Source: Paludibacteraceae bacterium
Lineage (GTDB): Bacteria; Bacteroidota; Bacteroidia; Bacteroidales; Paludibacteraceae
Length of the DNA stretch: 36,271 bases
Assembly: GCA_017555595.1 (NCBI GenBank)
Contig: JAFZGC010000126.1
Coordinates: 1-36,271, forward strand
Reading direction: 5' to 3'
A program made the translations under genes and the position numbers. Shown in pieces: positions 7,818 through 16,009 of this stretch (within the stretch, counting starts at the first letter, position 1; each line of letters begins with the position of its first letter). The notes under the pieces are model-generated. The model was given only the letters and a program-made list of their open reading frames with translations. It ran no database searches and was not told the DNA's origin.

Positions 7818-10431
7818 TATATTGTTTTGTTTGATGTTTGTGATGCCAATGGTAGCGCAAACGGATACATTGTCTTCTGTCGTAGATACTACTACGGTAG
7901 CGCAGGAGCCGTTGCCCGTTATCGAGTACACGATGCAACGTAACACGTATGAGATTGCTGAAATCAGTGTTACTGGAGCCGATAGTTACGAGGACTTTGT
8001 GCTAATTGGCTTTTCAGGGTTGGCAGTAGGTGATAAAATAGAGGTGCCAGGCGATCAAATAACCAAATCGCTCAAGCGTTTTTGGAAACAAGGATTGTTC
8101 TCGGATGTAAAGTTCAAAGCTACTAAAATAGAGAACGGTAAAATCTGGTTGGAAATTGCCTTGAAGCAGCGTCCTCGCATATCTGACATTGCCTATAGTG
8201 GTTTGAAGAAAAGCGAAATAGAAGATGTCGAGGTCAAGATTGGAATCCAAAAAGGTGGTCAGATGACACCAGACTTGGAGGATAGAGCTAATAAGATTAT
8301 TCTTAAGTATTTGGCAGAAAAAGGATTCCATGACGCAACGGTAAAAGTGTTGCAAATTGAGGATAGAGATCACCCTGGATATGTGAAAGTAGCAATAGGC
8401 GTAGATAAAAAAGTCAAAACGAAAGTTGGGCATATATTTATCGAAGGAAATGAGGCTCTTACGGATAATCAGGTTAACTTTGCAATGAAGAAAACCAATG
8501 ATAATAACATCATCAATTTCTTCCGCACAAAAAAGTTTGTGGCGTCGGAGTTTGAAAATGATAAGAAGTTAGTCATTGAAAAGTATAACGAGATTGGTTA
8601 TCGCGATGCCATCATAGCGTCAGATAGTGTTGTTCGCTCAAAGGAGGATTCTACGCATGTAGATGTGTATCTAACTATTGATGAAGGACAGAAGTATGTT
8701 TTTGGTGATATCAAGTGGGTTGGAAACACGGTATATCCATACGATTATCTGAATGCTGTATTGGGTATTAAAAAAGGTGATATATACAACCTAAAAGAAC
8801 TGAACAAACGTTTGAATGAGGATGATGATGCTGTATCTAAATTATATACGGATCAGGGTTATCTCTTCTTTAATGTTGAACCTGTAGAGGTACGCATCAA
8901 CAACGACTCAATCGATTTTGAGATGCGCATGTACGAGGGGCAACCTGCAACGATTAATGCCATCAATATAGTAGGTAACACGCGCGTGTACGAACATGTG
9001 GTTCGTCGTGAATTATACACCAAACCAGGACAGCTATATAGCCAATCTGATATTATGCGTTCGTTGCGTGAGTTGGCGCAGATGGGGCATTTTGATCAAG
9101 AAAAATTAGTTCCTGACATCCAACCTAATGTCGAAGATGGAACGGTGGATATTACCTATCAACTGGAAACTAAGTCCAGCGATCAGATAGAATTTTCTTT
9201 GGGTTGGGGTGCCACGGGATTAGTTGGTTCGTTAGGATTGAAGTTTACTAATTTTGCTATTCAGAATCTCTTCAAGCCAGAGAGTTATCGTATTGTACCT
9301 CAAGGTGAAGGTCAAACTTTCAGTATTAATGCTCGAACCAATGGTGTTTACTATACTTCAGCTTCTATTAGTTTCCTTGAACCATGGCTAGGTGGAAAAC
9401 GACCAAACTCGTTGAGCGCAAGCGTTTACTTTGCTTCACAAACGGGCTATTCTGATCGCTATTATGAAGCATACCAAAACTTGTATAATACGTATTACAA
9501 CTATTATTCTTACTCAGGTAATTCCGATTACTTGCAACAATTACAAGAGTCAGAGGCTGACCCTAATAAATATCTTCGTACTTTTGGTGTGAGTCTCGGA
9601 TATGGTAAACGACTAAGTTGGCCTGATGACTACTTCTCTTTCTACGGCGAGTTGAGTTATCAGATGTATATGATGAAGGATTGGCCATACATGATCCTTA
9701 CGGATGGTACCAGCCACAACTTCGCGCTCAATCTCCAACTATCACGTTCGAGCATTGACAATCCAATATATACACGCCGTGGTTCCCAGTTTACTTTGGG
9801 CTTGAAGATTACACCTCCTTATTCCCTTATTAAGGGTACCACTGATGCACAATATGCACAGATGACTACATCGGAGAAGTATAATCTCTTGGAATACCAC
9901 AAATGGAAGTTCTCAGGAAAAGTGTTTACGCCGCTTACGCCTGACTCTAAATTGGTGTTGATGACTCGTGCTGAGTTTGGATATCTGGGACACTTTAATA
10001 GGAATGTTAAGTCGCCTTTTGAGAGCTTCTATATGGGTGGTGATGGTATGTCAGGTTATTCTAGCTATTCTACGGAATATATTTCCATGCGCGGATATCA
10101 GTCGGGATCGCTAACGCCATATGATATTACCACAGGACGCAATATGGGATATGTTTATAACAAGTTTACAATGGAGTTGCGTTACCCTATTTCTCTTGAG
10201 CAAAATGCAACCATTTGGGCATTGGCATTTGTGGAGGCAGGTAACTGTTTTGCGGATATCAAGGACTATAATCCATTCAACCTTAAACGTTCCGCGGGTG
10301 TGGGTGTGCGCCTCTTCTTGCCTATGTTCGGACTCATGGGTATCGACTGGGGTTGGGGATTCGACCCAATCAATGGATCGGATCAATATGGTGGATCGCA
10401 ATTCCACTTCGTACTTGGACAAGAATTATAG
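7789..10431 (+). CDS. bamA: outer-membrane protein assembly factor BamA
   Basis: Omp85-family insertase that folds beta-barrel proteins into the outer membrane. It has a signal peptide ([15 protein letters not shown]), then a region of about 400 residues with repeated POTRA-type units (for example [62 protein letters not shown]), and a C-terminal 16-strand barrel starting near [17 protein letters not shown] and ending FHFVLGQEL. About 880 residues, as expected for Bacteroidota. The start is uncertain: TTG 7789 or GTG 7801, both inside the end of uppS. The order uppS-bamA-skp-skp couples lipid-carrier synthesis and outer-membrane assembly. Confidence 0.95.
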   Translation: MEKLVNRFVNILFCLMFVMPMVAQTDTLSSVVDTTTVAQEPLPVIEYTMQRNTYEIAEISVTGADSYEDFVLIGFSGLAVGDKIEVPGDQITKSLKRFWKQGLFSDVKFKATKIENGKIWLEIALKQRPRISDIAYSGLKKSEIEDVEVKIGIQKGGQMTPDLEDRANKIILKYLAEKGFHDATVKVLQIEDRDHPGYVKVAIGVDKKVKTKVGHIFIEGNEALTDNQVNFAMKKTNDNNIINFFRTKKFVASEFENDKKLVIEKYNEIGYRDAIIASDSVVRSKEDSTHVDVYLTIDEGQKYVFGDIKWVGNTVYPYDYLNAVLGIKKGDIYNLKELNKRLNEDDDAVSKLYTDQGYLFFNVEPVEVRINNDSIDFEMRMYEGQPATINAINIVGNTRVYEHVVRRELYTKPGQLYSQSDIMRSLRELAQMGHFDQEKLVPDIQPNVEDGTVDITYQLETKSSDQIEFSLGWGATGLVGSLGLKFTNFAIQNLFKPESYRIVPQGEGQTFSINARTNGVYYTSASISFLEPWLGGKRPNSLSASVYFASQTGYSDRYYEAYQNLYNTYYNYYSYSGNSDYLQQLQESEADPNKYLRTFGVSLGYGKRLSWPDDYFSFYGELSYQMYMMKDWPYMILTDGTSHNFALNLQLSRSSIDNPIYTRRGSQFTLGLKITPPYSLIKGTTDAQYAQMTTSEKYNLLEYHKWKFSGKVFTPLTPDSKLVLMTRAEFGYLGHFNRNVKSPFESFYMGGDGMSGYSSYSTEYISMRGYQSGSLTPYDITTGRNMGYVYNKFTMELRYPISLEQNATIWALAFVEAGNCFADIKDYNPFNLKRSAGVGVRLFLPMFGLMGIDWGWGFDPINGSDQYGGSQFHFVLGQEL

Positions 10432-10448
10432 TAAAATACAATAAACAG

Positions 10449-10970
10449 ATGAAACGATTATTTTGTTTTGCAATATTGGCATTAAGCTTGTGCACATCTT
10501 CTGTTTTTGCGCAGAAGTTTTCGGTTGCCTATCTGGATATGCAGTATATATTGAAAAATCTTCCACAATATGAAACAGCCAACGAACAGTTAACAATGAT
10601 TTCTAAACGTTGGCAAAAGGAGATTGATACTGCACAAAAAGAGGTGCAAATCTTGACGAGTAACTATCAGACAGAGCAAATCTTCTTGTCTGCGGATATG
10701 AAGCAAAAACGAGAGAAAGAGATTTTAGAGAAAGAACGTTATGTGCTTGAACTCAAACGCAAGTATTTTGGCGAAGGAGGAGAATGGTACAACAAGCGCG
10801 AATCGCTGCTCAAACCTATCCAGGAGGAGATCTACAATGCGGTACAGGAGATTGCAAATGAGAAACGATACGACGTTGTGAAGGATCGATCGGCGGAGCC
10901 CAGCCTTATATATATGTCCAGCCGATTGGACATATCGGATCAAGTATTGGAGAAGTTAGGCGCAAAATAG
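10449..10970 (+). CDS. skp: periplasmic chaperone, Skp/OmpH family (copy 1)
   Basis: Holds unfolded outer-membrane proteins in the periplasm on the way to BamA. The 173-residue product has a signal peptide (MKRLFCFAILALSLCTSSVFA), the family opening FSVAYLDMQYILKNLPQYETA, and then a long charged coiled coil (about residues 45-115). The ATG at 10449 is chosen because it begins the signal peptide; a longer frame open to 10353 overlaps bamA and is rejected. It starts 17 nt after the bamA stop. A second paralogue follows after a repeat-bearing 127-nt spacer. Confidence 0.93.
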   Translation: MKRLFCFAILALSLCTSSVFAQKFSVAYLDMQYILKNLPQYETANEQLTMISKRWQKEIDTAQKEVQILTSNYQTEQIFLSADMKQKREKEILEKERYVLELKRKYFGEGGEWYNKRESLLKPIQEEIYNAVQEIANEKRYDVVKDRSAEPSLIYMSSRLDISDQVLEKLGAK

Positions 10971-10982
10971 CCTCACGCACCA

Positions 10983-11022
10983 CACAATAACCGCACTATT
11001 ACCGCACAATAACCGCACTATT
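10983..11022. repeat. 18-nt direct repeat between the two skp genes
   Basis: cacaataaccgcactatt occurs at 10983-11000 and again, without mismatch, at 11005-11022, a 22-nt period. The shorter word accgcac recurs four times in this stretch. The copies lie in the transcribed spacer between two operon genes, directly after the stop of copy 1. Nothing else is visible in the spacer apart from an AT-rich leader before the next ATG. Confidence 0.85.
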
Positions 11023-11097
11023 CGAGGCGGATACAAAACCTCGAAAGAACAAATCGGTTGCTAACAAAAGATAATATTAACAAAAAAAGATAAAACG

Positions 11098-11589
11098 ATG
11101 AAAAAAATTATTTTTATGCTGGCGTTGGTATTGCCAATGCTTGTAAATGCTCAAAAATTAGGACATGTCAATTCACAAGAACTCTTAGCGGCAATGCCTG
11201 AACTCAAAGACATGCAAGCAAAATTGGATACTTTGGCAGGTCAATACGAAGTACAGTTTGCTAATATGCAAGAGGAATTCAATAAAAAGGTGGCTGAGTT
11301 CCAACAACAACAATCTACTATGACCGCTGGTGTACGTGAGTTCCGTCAACAAGAGATTGCGGAGATGGAACAGCGTATCTATATCTTCCGTGAGACAGCG
11401 CAAAAAGACCTTCAAAGTAAGCAACAAGAATTTCTTATACCTATACAAAAACGTATGCTTGAGGCTATCCAAAAAGTGGGTGCAGCTGAAGGTTGTACAT
11501 ACGTTTTTGATTCGATGGCAATGCTTTATATCTCTCCAGATGCATTAAACCTTATGCCATCGGTTAAGAACGAGTTGGGCATCCAATAA
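11098..11589 (+). CDS. periplasmic chaperone, Skp/OmpH family (copy 2)
   Basis: Second OmpH-type chaperone, 163 residues. Signal peptide MKKIIFMLALVLPMLVNAQ, then the family motif KLGHVNSQELLAAMPE, a Gln/Glu-rich coiled coil (about residues 38-110), and a conserved tail (IPIQKRMLEAIQKVGAAEGCTYVFD). The two copies are divergent, so they probably have partly separate clients. Paired ompH genes behind bamA are usual in this phylum. The next ORF begins 36 nt downstream across a tandem-word spacer. Confidence 0.93.
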   Translation: MKKIIFMLALVLPMLVNAQKLGHVNSQELLAAMPELKDMQAKLDTLAGQYEVQFANMQEEFNKKVAEFQQQQSTMTAGVREFRQQEIAEMEQRIYIFRETAQKDLQSKQQEFLIPIQKRMLEAIQKVGAAEGCTYVFDSMAMLYISPDALNLMPSVKNELGIQ

Positions 11590-11625
11590 CAACTACCAAC
11601 TATTAACTATCAACTGTCAACTGTC
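11590..11625. repeat. tandem AACTATC/AACTGTC words
   Basis: The spacer is built from variants of one 7-nt word: aactacc, aactatt, aactatc, aactgtc, aactgtc. It ends 0-1 nt before the ATG of the 40-residue ORF, so the leader of that ORF is essentially all repeat. Confidence 0.75.
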
Positions 11626-11748
11626 ATGGCTGAAGGCTATTTGGAATCGCACTATGCTGAATACGAGCGACGTAAAGCAGCATGGTTAAAAAAGAAAAAG
11701 AAACAAGCTCGTCCTCTGATCGAAAAACCAGAGGACGAAGCATTATAA
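11626..11748 (+). CDS. small basic ORF, 40 residues, unknown function
   Basis: ATG to TAA gives a 40-residue protein: MAEGYLESHYAEYERRKAAW, then a run of five lysines in LKKKKKQA, then RPLIEKPEDEAL. It is charged and probably helical, with no signal peptide. Its composition looks like a real protein, and I recall similar very short ORFs of the form (E)GYLE..Y.EYE.RKAAWL in other Bacteroidales; this is memory, not a search. It sits between skp copy 2 and the MFS gene on the same strand, 36 and 55 nt away. Chance cannot be excluded at this length. Confidence 0.6.
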   Translation: MAEGYLESHYAEYERRKAAWLKKKKKQARPLIEKPEDEAL

Positions 11749-11803
11749 ATAACGATAATGTTGAAACAAGCGGCTTTTGCCGCGTGAAACTTTGAAACTT
11801 TTT

Positions 11804-13453
11804 ATGGTACAAAAATTACAAACTACTCTCCGCGACTCAGCATTTGCCCGTTGGACAGCGTTGCTGTTACTCGCGTTAGCGATGTTCTGCTCGCATGTAT
11901 TCATGGATATATTATCTCCTATCAAAGACTTGATGCTTTCAGAGAAGGGCTGGAGTTCTACAGTTTTTGGTACTATGCAAGGAGCAGAAACCTTCCTTAA
12001 TGTCTTCATATTCTTCCTTATTTTTGCGGGCATCATCCTTGATAAAATGGGTGTGCGTTTTACTGCGCTGCTTTCAGGAGCCGTTATGTTAGTAGGAGGA
12101 TTGATAAAGTATTATGCTATTTCTGCTGCATTTGAAGGTTCTGCAATTCAAGAATGGTTTACCAATCACCTCAATTATATTCCTTTGTTTGAAGAACTTG
12201 GTGTATCTCCTTTTACCAAGGAAATGCCTGCTTCTGCAAAAGTGGCTGCACTTGGTTTTATGATTTTCGGCTGTGGTGTTGAGATGGCGGGTATTACTGT
12301 TAGCCGTGGTGTGGTTAAATGGTTCAAAGGTCGTGAGACAGCTATGGCTATGGGCTCTGAGATGGCATTAGCTCGATTAGGAGTAGCTACTTGTATGATT
12401 TTTTCACCATATTTCGCTAAATTAGGTGGTCATATAGATGTTTCTCGTTCTGTAGCTTTTGGTGTCGTACTTTTATGTATTGCCCTAATGATGTTCATCG
12501 TGTACTTCTTTATGGATCGCAACTTAGATGCTCAAACTGGTGAAGCAGAGGAGAAGGATGACCCATTCAAGATTTCTGACTTAGGTAAGATATTTTCCAG
12601 TATGGGCTTTTGGCTGGTAGCCCTCTTGTGCGTATTGTACTATTCGGCAATTTTCCCATTCCAGAAGTATGCTGTCAATATGTTGCAATGTAACCTCACT
12701 TTTGTTGAGTCCAACGAACTCTGGTCTAGTGAGAAGGTGATTTTCATTCAATATTTGGTTATGCTTGTAGTGGCTTTTGCAGCTTTTATGAGCAACTTCT
12801 CAAAGAAAGCCAGTCTCAAGGTTGTTTTGATGATTTTGGCAGTCATTGCTTTGGTTGGATATTGTTATATGGGATATATGCGTGGTTCTGCGGAGGCTAT
12901 TTTTGCGGTATTCCCATTGTTGGCTATGGCTATCACTCCTATGTTAGGTAAATATGTGGATACCAAGGGTAAAGCGGCTAGTATGCTTATGTTAGGTGCG
13001 CTGCTGCTTATTATATGCCACTTGACTTTTGCATTCGTATTACCACAGTTCAAAGATAGTGCGATAGGTGGTACTATTGTGGCTTATGTTACAATTCTTA
13101 TCTTGGGTTCATCTTTCTCGCTTGTTCCTGCTGCGCTCTGGCCTAGCGTTCCTAAGTTAGTGGATGAGAAAATTATTGGTTCTGCATATGCACTTATTTT
13201 CTGGATCCAAAACATCGGTTTGTGGCTTTTCCCATTGTTGATCGGTCGTGTTCTAGACGCTACTAATCCAGACTTGATCGCAAAACTCAATGCTGGACTT
13301 ATCACTAGCGAGCAAGCCGCTGTACAATATAATTATACTTGGCCATTGGTGATGTTAGCATGCCTGGGTATTGCTGCTTTCATTATTAGTATGATTCTCA
13401 AAGTGGTTGATAAAAAGCGTAATTTAGGTTTGGAAACACCAAATATTAAATAA
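11804..13453 (+). CDS. major facilitator superfamily transporter
   Basis: Inner-membrane secondary transporter of 549 residues with about twelve hydrophobic segments. The loop between segments 2 and 3 carries the MFS signature GIILDKMGVRFTALLSG, and the matching half-two loop reads GKYVDTKGKAASMLMLGALL. A charged cytoplasmic loop of about 30 residues (DAQTGEAEEKDDPFKISDLG) separates the halves. The ATG at 11804 (MVQKLQTTLRDSAFARW) is taken over an upstream TTG. The general shape resembles the MFSD1-like branch, but the substrate cannot be predicted. The gene ends at a perfect 15-bp terminator hairpin. Confidence 0.88.
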   Translation: MVQKLQTTLRDSAFARWTALLLLALAMFCSHVFMDILSPIKDLMLSEKGWSSTVFGTMQGAETFLNVFIFFLIFAGIILDKMGVRFTALLSGAVMLVGGLIKYYAISAAFEGSAIQEWFTNHLNYIPLFEELGVSPFTKEMPASAKVAALGFMIFGCGVEMAGITVSRGVVKWFKGRETAMAMGSEMALARLGVATCMIFSPYFAKLGGHIDVSRSVAFGVVLLCIALMMFIVYFFMDRNLDAQTGEAEEKDDPFKISDLGKIFSSMGFWLVALLCVLYYSAIFPFQKYAVNMLQCNLTFVESNELWSSEKVIFIQYLVMLVVAFAAFMSNFSKKASLKVVLMILAVIALVGYCYMGYMRGSAEAIFAVFPLLAMAITPMLGKYVDTKGKAASMLMLGALLLIICHLTFAFVLPQFKDSAIGGTIVAYVTILILGSSFSLVPAALWPSVPKLVDEKIIGSAYALIFWIQNIGLWLFPLLIGRVLDATNPDLIAKLNAGLITSEQAAVQYNYTWPLVMLACLGIAAFIISMILKVVDKKRNLGLETPNIK

Positions 13454-13471
13454 GTATATATTTTCACTTGT

Positions 13472-13513
13472 AAATCGCCATTTATGTTTTCGGACATAAA
13501 TGGCGATTTTTGA
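13472..13513 (+). terminator. strong rho-independent terminator after the MFS gene
   Basis: A perfect 15-bp stem (13472-13486 pairs with 13495-13509) with an 8-nt loop and a following T run. It closes the plus-strand transcript that may run from 5.4 kb. Its A-rich 5' side may also let it stop minus-strand transcription coming from the tRNA. Confidence 0.9.
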
Positions 13514-13531
13514 TTATAAACAATAAAAAAG

Positions 13532-13572
13532 AAAAATGATAACCTAAAGTAATCTCTTCGGCTATCATTTTT
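13532..13572 (-). terminator. probable terminator of the tRNA-Lys transcript
   Basis: Arms aaaaatgataacc (13532-13544) and ggctatcattttt (13560-13572) pair over 13 positions with one G-T wobble. Read on the minus strand the hairpin is followed by a T-rich stretch (ttcttttttattg). It lies about 60 nt beyond the 3' end of the tRNA. Confidence 0.6.
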
Positions 13573-13581
13573 GCTATCAAT

Positions 13582-13626
13582 TTGAGAATTTCCTATGTGT
13601 TTAACACATAACTTACTGATTCTCAA
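13582..13626 (-). other. nested inverted repeats just downstream of tRNA-Lys
   Basis: Outer arms ttgagaat (13582-13589) and attctcaa (13619-13626) enclose a perfect 17-nt palindrome tatgtgtttaacacata (13594-13610). In the minus-strand transcript this would fold directly after the tRNA, with the 3' boundary only 6 nt away. It may be a 3'-trailer structure that helps processing, or a second terminator element; neither is shown. Confidence 0.55.
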
Positions 13627-13632
13627 TCTTAG

Positions 13633-13705
13633 TGATTCAGCTGGGGCTCGAACCCAGGACCCCATCCTTAAAAGGGATGTGCTCTACCTGCTGAGCTACT
13701 GAATC
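13633..13705 (-). tRNA. tRNA-Lys (anticodon UUU)
   Basis: 73-nt cloverleaf read on the minus strand: acceptor GATTCAG/CTGAATC, D arm GCTC/GAGC, anticodon stem CATCC/GGATG with loop CTTTTAA (anticodon TTT), variable GGGTC, T arm CTGGG/CCCAG with TTCGAGC loop, and discriminator A. The 3' CCA is not encoded and must be added. It has a consensus promoter upstream and is divergent from ispG. Confidence 0.97.
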
Positions 13706-13741
13706 CCGCGTCTAACGCATACTTCCTTACGAAAGCGAGTG

Positions 13742-13773
13742 CAAAATTACTGCTTTTTTTTGACATGACCAAA
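13742..13773 (-). promoter_or_regulatory. tRNA-Lys promoter
   Basis: Read on the minus strand: TTTG (13773-13770), 20 nt, TAATTTTG (13749-13742). The mature tRNA begins 36 nt further on, leaving a short leader for RNase P to remove. Confidence 0.75.
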
Positions 13774-13809
13774 TATTTTGGCAAAAAAGTGCAAAAATAA
13801 GCGTTTTTT

Positions 13810-13841
13810 ATTGCTTATCCCAAAATATTTGCGTAACTTTG
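13810..13841 (+). promoter_or_regulatory. ispG promoter
   Basis: ATTG at 13810-13813, a 20-nt spacer, TAACTTTG at 13834-13841. The ATG at 13860 follows only 18 nt after the -7 box, so the leader is very short. This supports ATG 13860 over the upstream TTG 13839, which would lie inside the promoter. Confidence 0.75.
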
Positions 13842-13859
13842 CACCAAATTCGGGCTTTT

Positions 13860-15272
13860 ATGGACATTCAACTGACTTACAACCGCAGACACACAACCAC
13901 CACCAATGTGGGTGGTCTTTTGATTGGTAGCGAACATCCTGTTCGTATTCAAACCATGGCGAATACTTCGACCAACGATATCGAAGGCAGCGTGGAACAA
14001 GCCAAACGCTGCATCGCCGCTGGCACAGAACTCCTCCGCTTCACTACCCAAGGCATGCGCGAAGTGGAGTCATTGGCGCAGATACGGGAGGCGTTGTGTA
14101 GTGTTGTTCAGAGTGGTTTAGAGTGGTTTAGAGTGGTTCCATTGGTAGCCGATGTTCACTTCCAGTCGGATGTGGCAGATGCAGCAGCCAAAGTGGTAGA
14201 GAAAGTGCGTATTAACCCAGGCAACTATATTGACCCTGCTCGTAAGTTTAAGCAGATAGATTATACTGACGAGGAGTACCAAACCGAACTGGAGCGTCTT
14301 CGTAATCGTTTCATTCAGTTGCTCAATATTTGCAAGGAACACAAGACTGCCTTGCGTATTGGCGTCAATCATGGTAGTCTCAGCGACCGCATCATGTCTC
14401 GCTATGGCGATACACCCGAAGGTATGGTGGAGAGTTGCATGGAGTTTCTCCGTGTGGCTGTGGCAGAAGAGTTCAAGGATATTGTCCTTTCCATTAAAGC
14501 CAGCAATACTCGCGTCATGGTAACCACCGTCCGTCTTTTGGTTTGGCAAATGGCAGAAGAAGGGATGATGTTCCCATTGCATTTAGGTGTTACAGAGGCA
14601 GGCGAAGGTGAAGATGGGCGCGTGAAATCCGCTGTTGGTATAGGTGCGCTGTTGGCAGATGGCATAGGTGATACCATTCGCGTAAGTCTGAGCGAAGCAC
14701 CCGAAAAAGAGCTACCCGTAGCCCGTGCGCTCGTGGACTATTTTGCCGACGAACAGAGCATTCGCTATGCAGCCACAACAGAAGTAAAAATAGAAGATAA
14801 AACCGTCTATTTCACCAACGCCGACACAGATTGGCAATCATTCCAGCTGCATGCAGCTGCTGAATGTGGTCGTCTCCTATGGGATTACAACTGCTCTGAG
14901 TTGCTACTCAACAACGACCACTTCTCAGCAGAAGACCTCATTCGTCTGAGCAAGGACATCCTGCAAGCCGCGCGCGTGCGCATGTATAAAACGGAGTATA
15001 TCTCTTGTCCTGGTTGCGGTCGCACACTCTTCGATTTGGAGCAAACGATAGCTCGAGTTAAGACCGCTACTGCGCACTTACAGGGACTGAAGATAGGTAT
15101 CATGGGCTGTATCGTGAATGGTCCTGGCGAGATGGCAGATGCCGATTATGGCTATGTGGGTGCAGGGCGTGGAAAAGTGAGCCTCTATCGTGGCAAAGAA
15201 TGTGTGCTGAAAAATATCCCACAAGAAGAAGCTGTAGAGCAATTGTTGGCTTTAATAGAGCAAGATAAATAG
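13860..15272 (+). CDS. ispG: 4-hydroxy-3-methylbut-2-enyl diphosphate synthase
   Basis: Iron-sulfur enzyme of the MEP isoprenoid pathway that reduces MEcPP to HMBPP, feeding the UppS step encoded at 7 kb. The TIM-barrel part includes IQTMANTSTNDIEGSVEQ, PLVADVHFQSDVA, RINPGNYID and LGVTEAGEGEDGRVKSA. The C-terminal 4Fe-4S domain has CPGCGRT and GIMGCIVNGPGEMADADYG with the three cluster cysteines. At 470 residues it is intermediate between the E. coli form (about 370) and the long Bacteroidetes/Chlamydia/plant form (about 600+). The insert between barrel and cluster domain is reduced to about 75-90 residues. Within the barrel, a tandem 10-nt repeat (14111-14140) encodes the peptide SGLEWFRVV just before PLVADVHF. 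Confidence 0.95.
   Translation: MDIQLTYNRRHTTTTNVGGLLIGSEHPVRIQTMANTSTNDIEGSVEQAKRCIAAGTELLRFTTQGMREVESLAQIREALCSVVQSGLEWFRVVPLVADVHFQSDVADAAAKVVEKVRINPGNYIDPARKFKQIDYTDEEYQTELERLRNRFIQLLNICKEHKTALRIGVNHGSLSDRIMSRYGDTPEGMVESCMEFLRVAVAEEFKDIVLSIKASNTRVMVTTVRLLVWQMAEEGMMFPLHLGVTEAGEGEDGRVKSAVGIGALLADGIGDTIRVSLSEAPEKELPVARALVDYFADEQSIRYAATTEVKIEDKTVYFTNADTDWQSFQLHAAAECGRLLWDYNCSELLLNNDHFSAEDLIRLSKDILQAARVRMYKTEYISCPGCGRTLFDLEQTIARVKTATAHLQGLKIGIMGCIVNGPGEMADADYGYVGAGRGKVSLYRGKECVLKNIPQEEAVEQLLALIEQDK
14111..14140. repeat. three tandem 10-nt units inside ispG
   Basis: gagtggttta, gagtggttta and gagtggttcc follow one another without gaps. Three 10-nt units equal ten codons, so the triplication keeps the frame even though one unit would not. 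It encodes part of the segment before PLVADVHF, where relatives have only a short linker. The unit is the reverse complement, one base different, of the repeat at 3205-3224. Confidence 0.85.
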
Positions 15273-15278
15273 CATTTA

Positions 15279-15310
15279 TTTGTGTATATGAGAAATTTGT
15301 AGTAACTTTG
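15279..15310 (+). promoter_or_regulatory. promoter of the ABC ATPase-ruvB-HAD unit
   Basis: TTTG at 15279-15282, a 20-nt spacer, TAACTTTG at 15303-15310. The ATG at 15320 follows after 9 nt, so the message may be almost leaderless. Confidence 0.8.
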
Positions 15311-15319
15311 CAGACGATT

Positions 15320-16009
15320 ATGGCAGTAAAGATTTCCCATTTGAACAAGTATATTGGCAAGCAACATGTGCTGAAAGATATCTGTCTCACCATCAATGAT
15401 GGCGAGGTAGTGGGTTTGTTAGGACCTAATGGCGCAGGAAAATCTACCCTTATGAAGATCATGGTGGGTGTATGGGATGCCACTAGCGGAGAGGTGCAAG
15501 TGCCCAAGTATGTAGGCTTCCTTCCAGAGCAAAATCCGCTCTACGAAGATATGTATGTGCGTGAGTATCTGCGCTTTTTCGTAGAACTCCGCACCAATAG
15601 CCAATTGCCTATATCCCATAGCCAACAGGTCGAAGACCTCATCGAGCGCGTGGGACTAACTGCGGAAGCCAACAAGCGAGTGGGGCAGTTGAGCAAAGGA
15701 TATAAGCAGCGCGTGGGGTTGGCGCAAGCGATGATTGGTGATCCTGAACTGTTGATTTTGGACGAGCCAACAACTGGTCTTGACCCGAATCAGTTGGAGG
15801 ATATTCGTGCGTTGATTCGCAACTTAGGCGAGGAGGCGAAAGGCGAGGAGGCGAAAGGCAGGGTTGTTATTCTTTCTACGCATATTCTACAAGAAGTCAA
15901 GCAGATGTGTAATCGAGTGATAATTATTGACCATGGTGAGATCAAAGTAGATAAGCCTATCAGCGAGATAGAGGATTTGGAACAAACCTTCCGCGAAGCA
16001 ACTATTTAG
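15320..16009 (+). CDS. ABC transporter ATP-binding protein, GldA-like
   Basis: Cytoplasmic ATPase subunit of an ABC exporter, 229 residues. Walker A is GPNGAGKST near residue 38, the signature segment is LSKGYKQRVGLAQAM, and Walker B is ELLILDEPTTGLDP, followed by the H-loop STHIL. Overall it resembles the GldA/NatA/drug-export branch. No permease gene is adjacent, so its partner lies elsewhere. Two stretches are written by repeats: RTNSQLPISHSQQ (word shared with murI) and EEAKGEEAKG (two perfect 15-nt copies at 15827-15856). Both lie between conserved motifs where length varies. The start ATG 15320 fits the promoter; the stop TAG lies inside the repeat TTTAGAGTTTAG. Confidence 0.88.
   Translation: MAVKISHLNKYIGKQHVLKDICLTINDGEVVGLLGPNGAGKSTLMKIMVGVWDATSGEVQVPKYVGFLPEQNPLYEDMYVREYLRFFVELRTNSQLPISHSQQVEDLIERVGLTAEANKRVGQLSKGYKQRVGLAQAMIGDPELLILDEPTTGLDPNQLEDIRALIRNLGEEAKGEEAKGRVVILSTHILQEVKQMCNRVIIIDHGEIKVDKPISEIEDLEQTFREATI
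15594..15625. repeat. intragenic words shared with murI
   Basis: ccaatagccaat (15594-15605) and tcccatagccaa (15614-15625). Both 12-nt strings are also on the coding strand of murI, in the opposite order. They encode NSQ and SHSQQ in this gene and SHSQ and IAN in murI. Confidence 0.8.
15827..15856. repeat. two perfect 15-nt tandem copies in the ABC ATPase gene
   Basis: ggcgaggaggcgaaa at 15827-15841 and 15842-15856, in frame, encoding GEEAK twice between the Walker B region and the H-loop segment VVILSTHIL. Related ggcgaaaggcgag words occur in the HAD gene and in the barrel gene at 24.4 kb. Confidence 0.9.

Noticed and set aside
13815..14582. Minus-strand frames opposite ispG
   Set aside because: They mirror conserved ispG codons and lack promoter and recognisable protein features.
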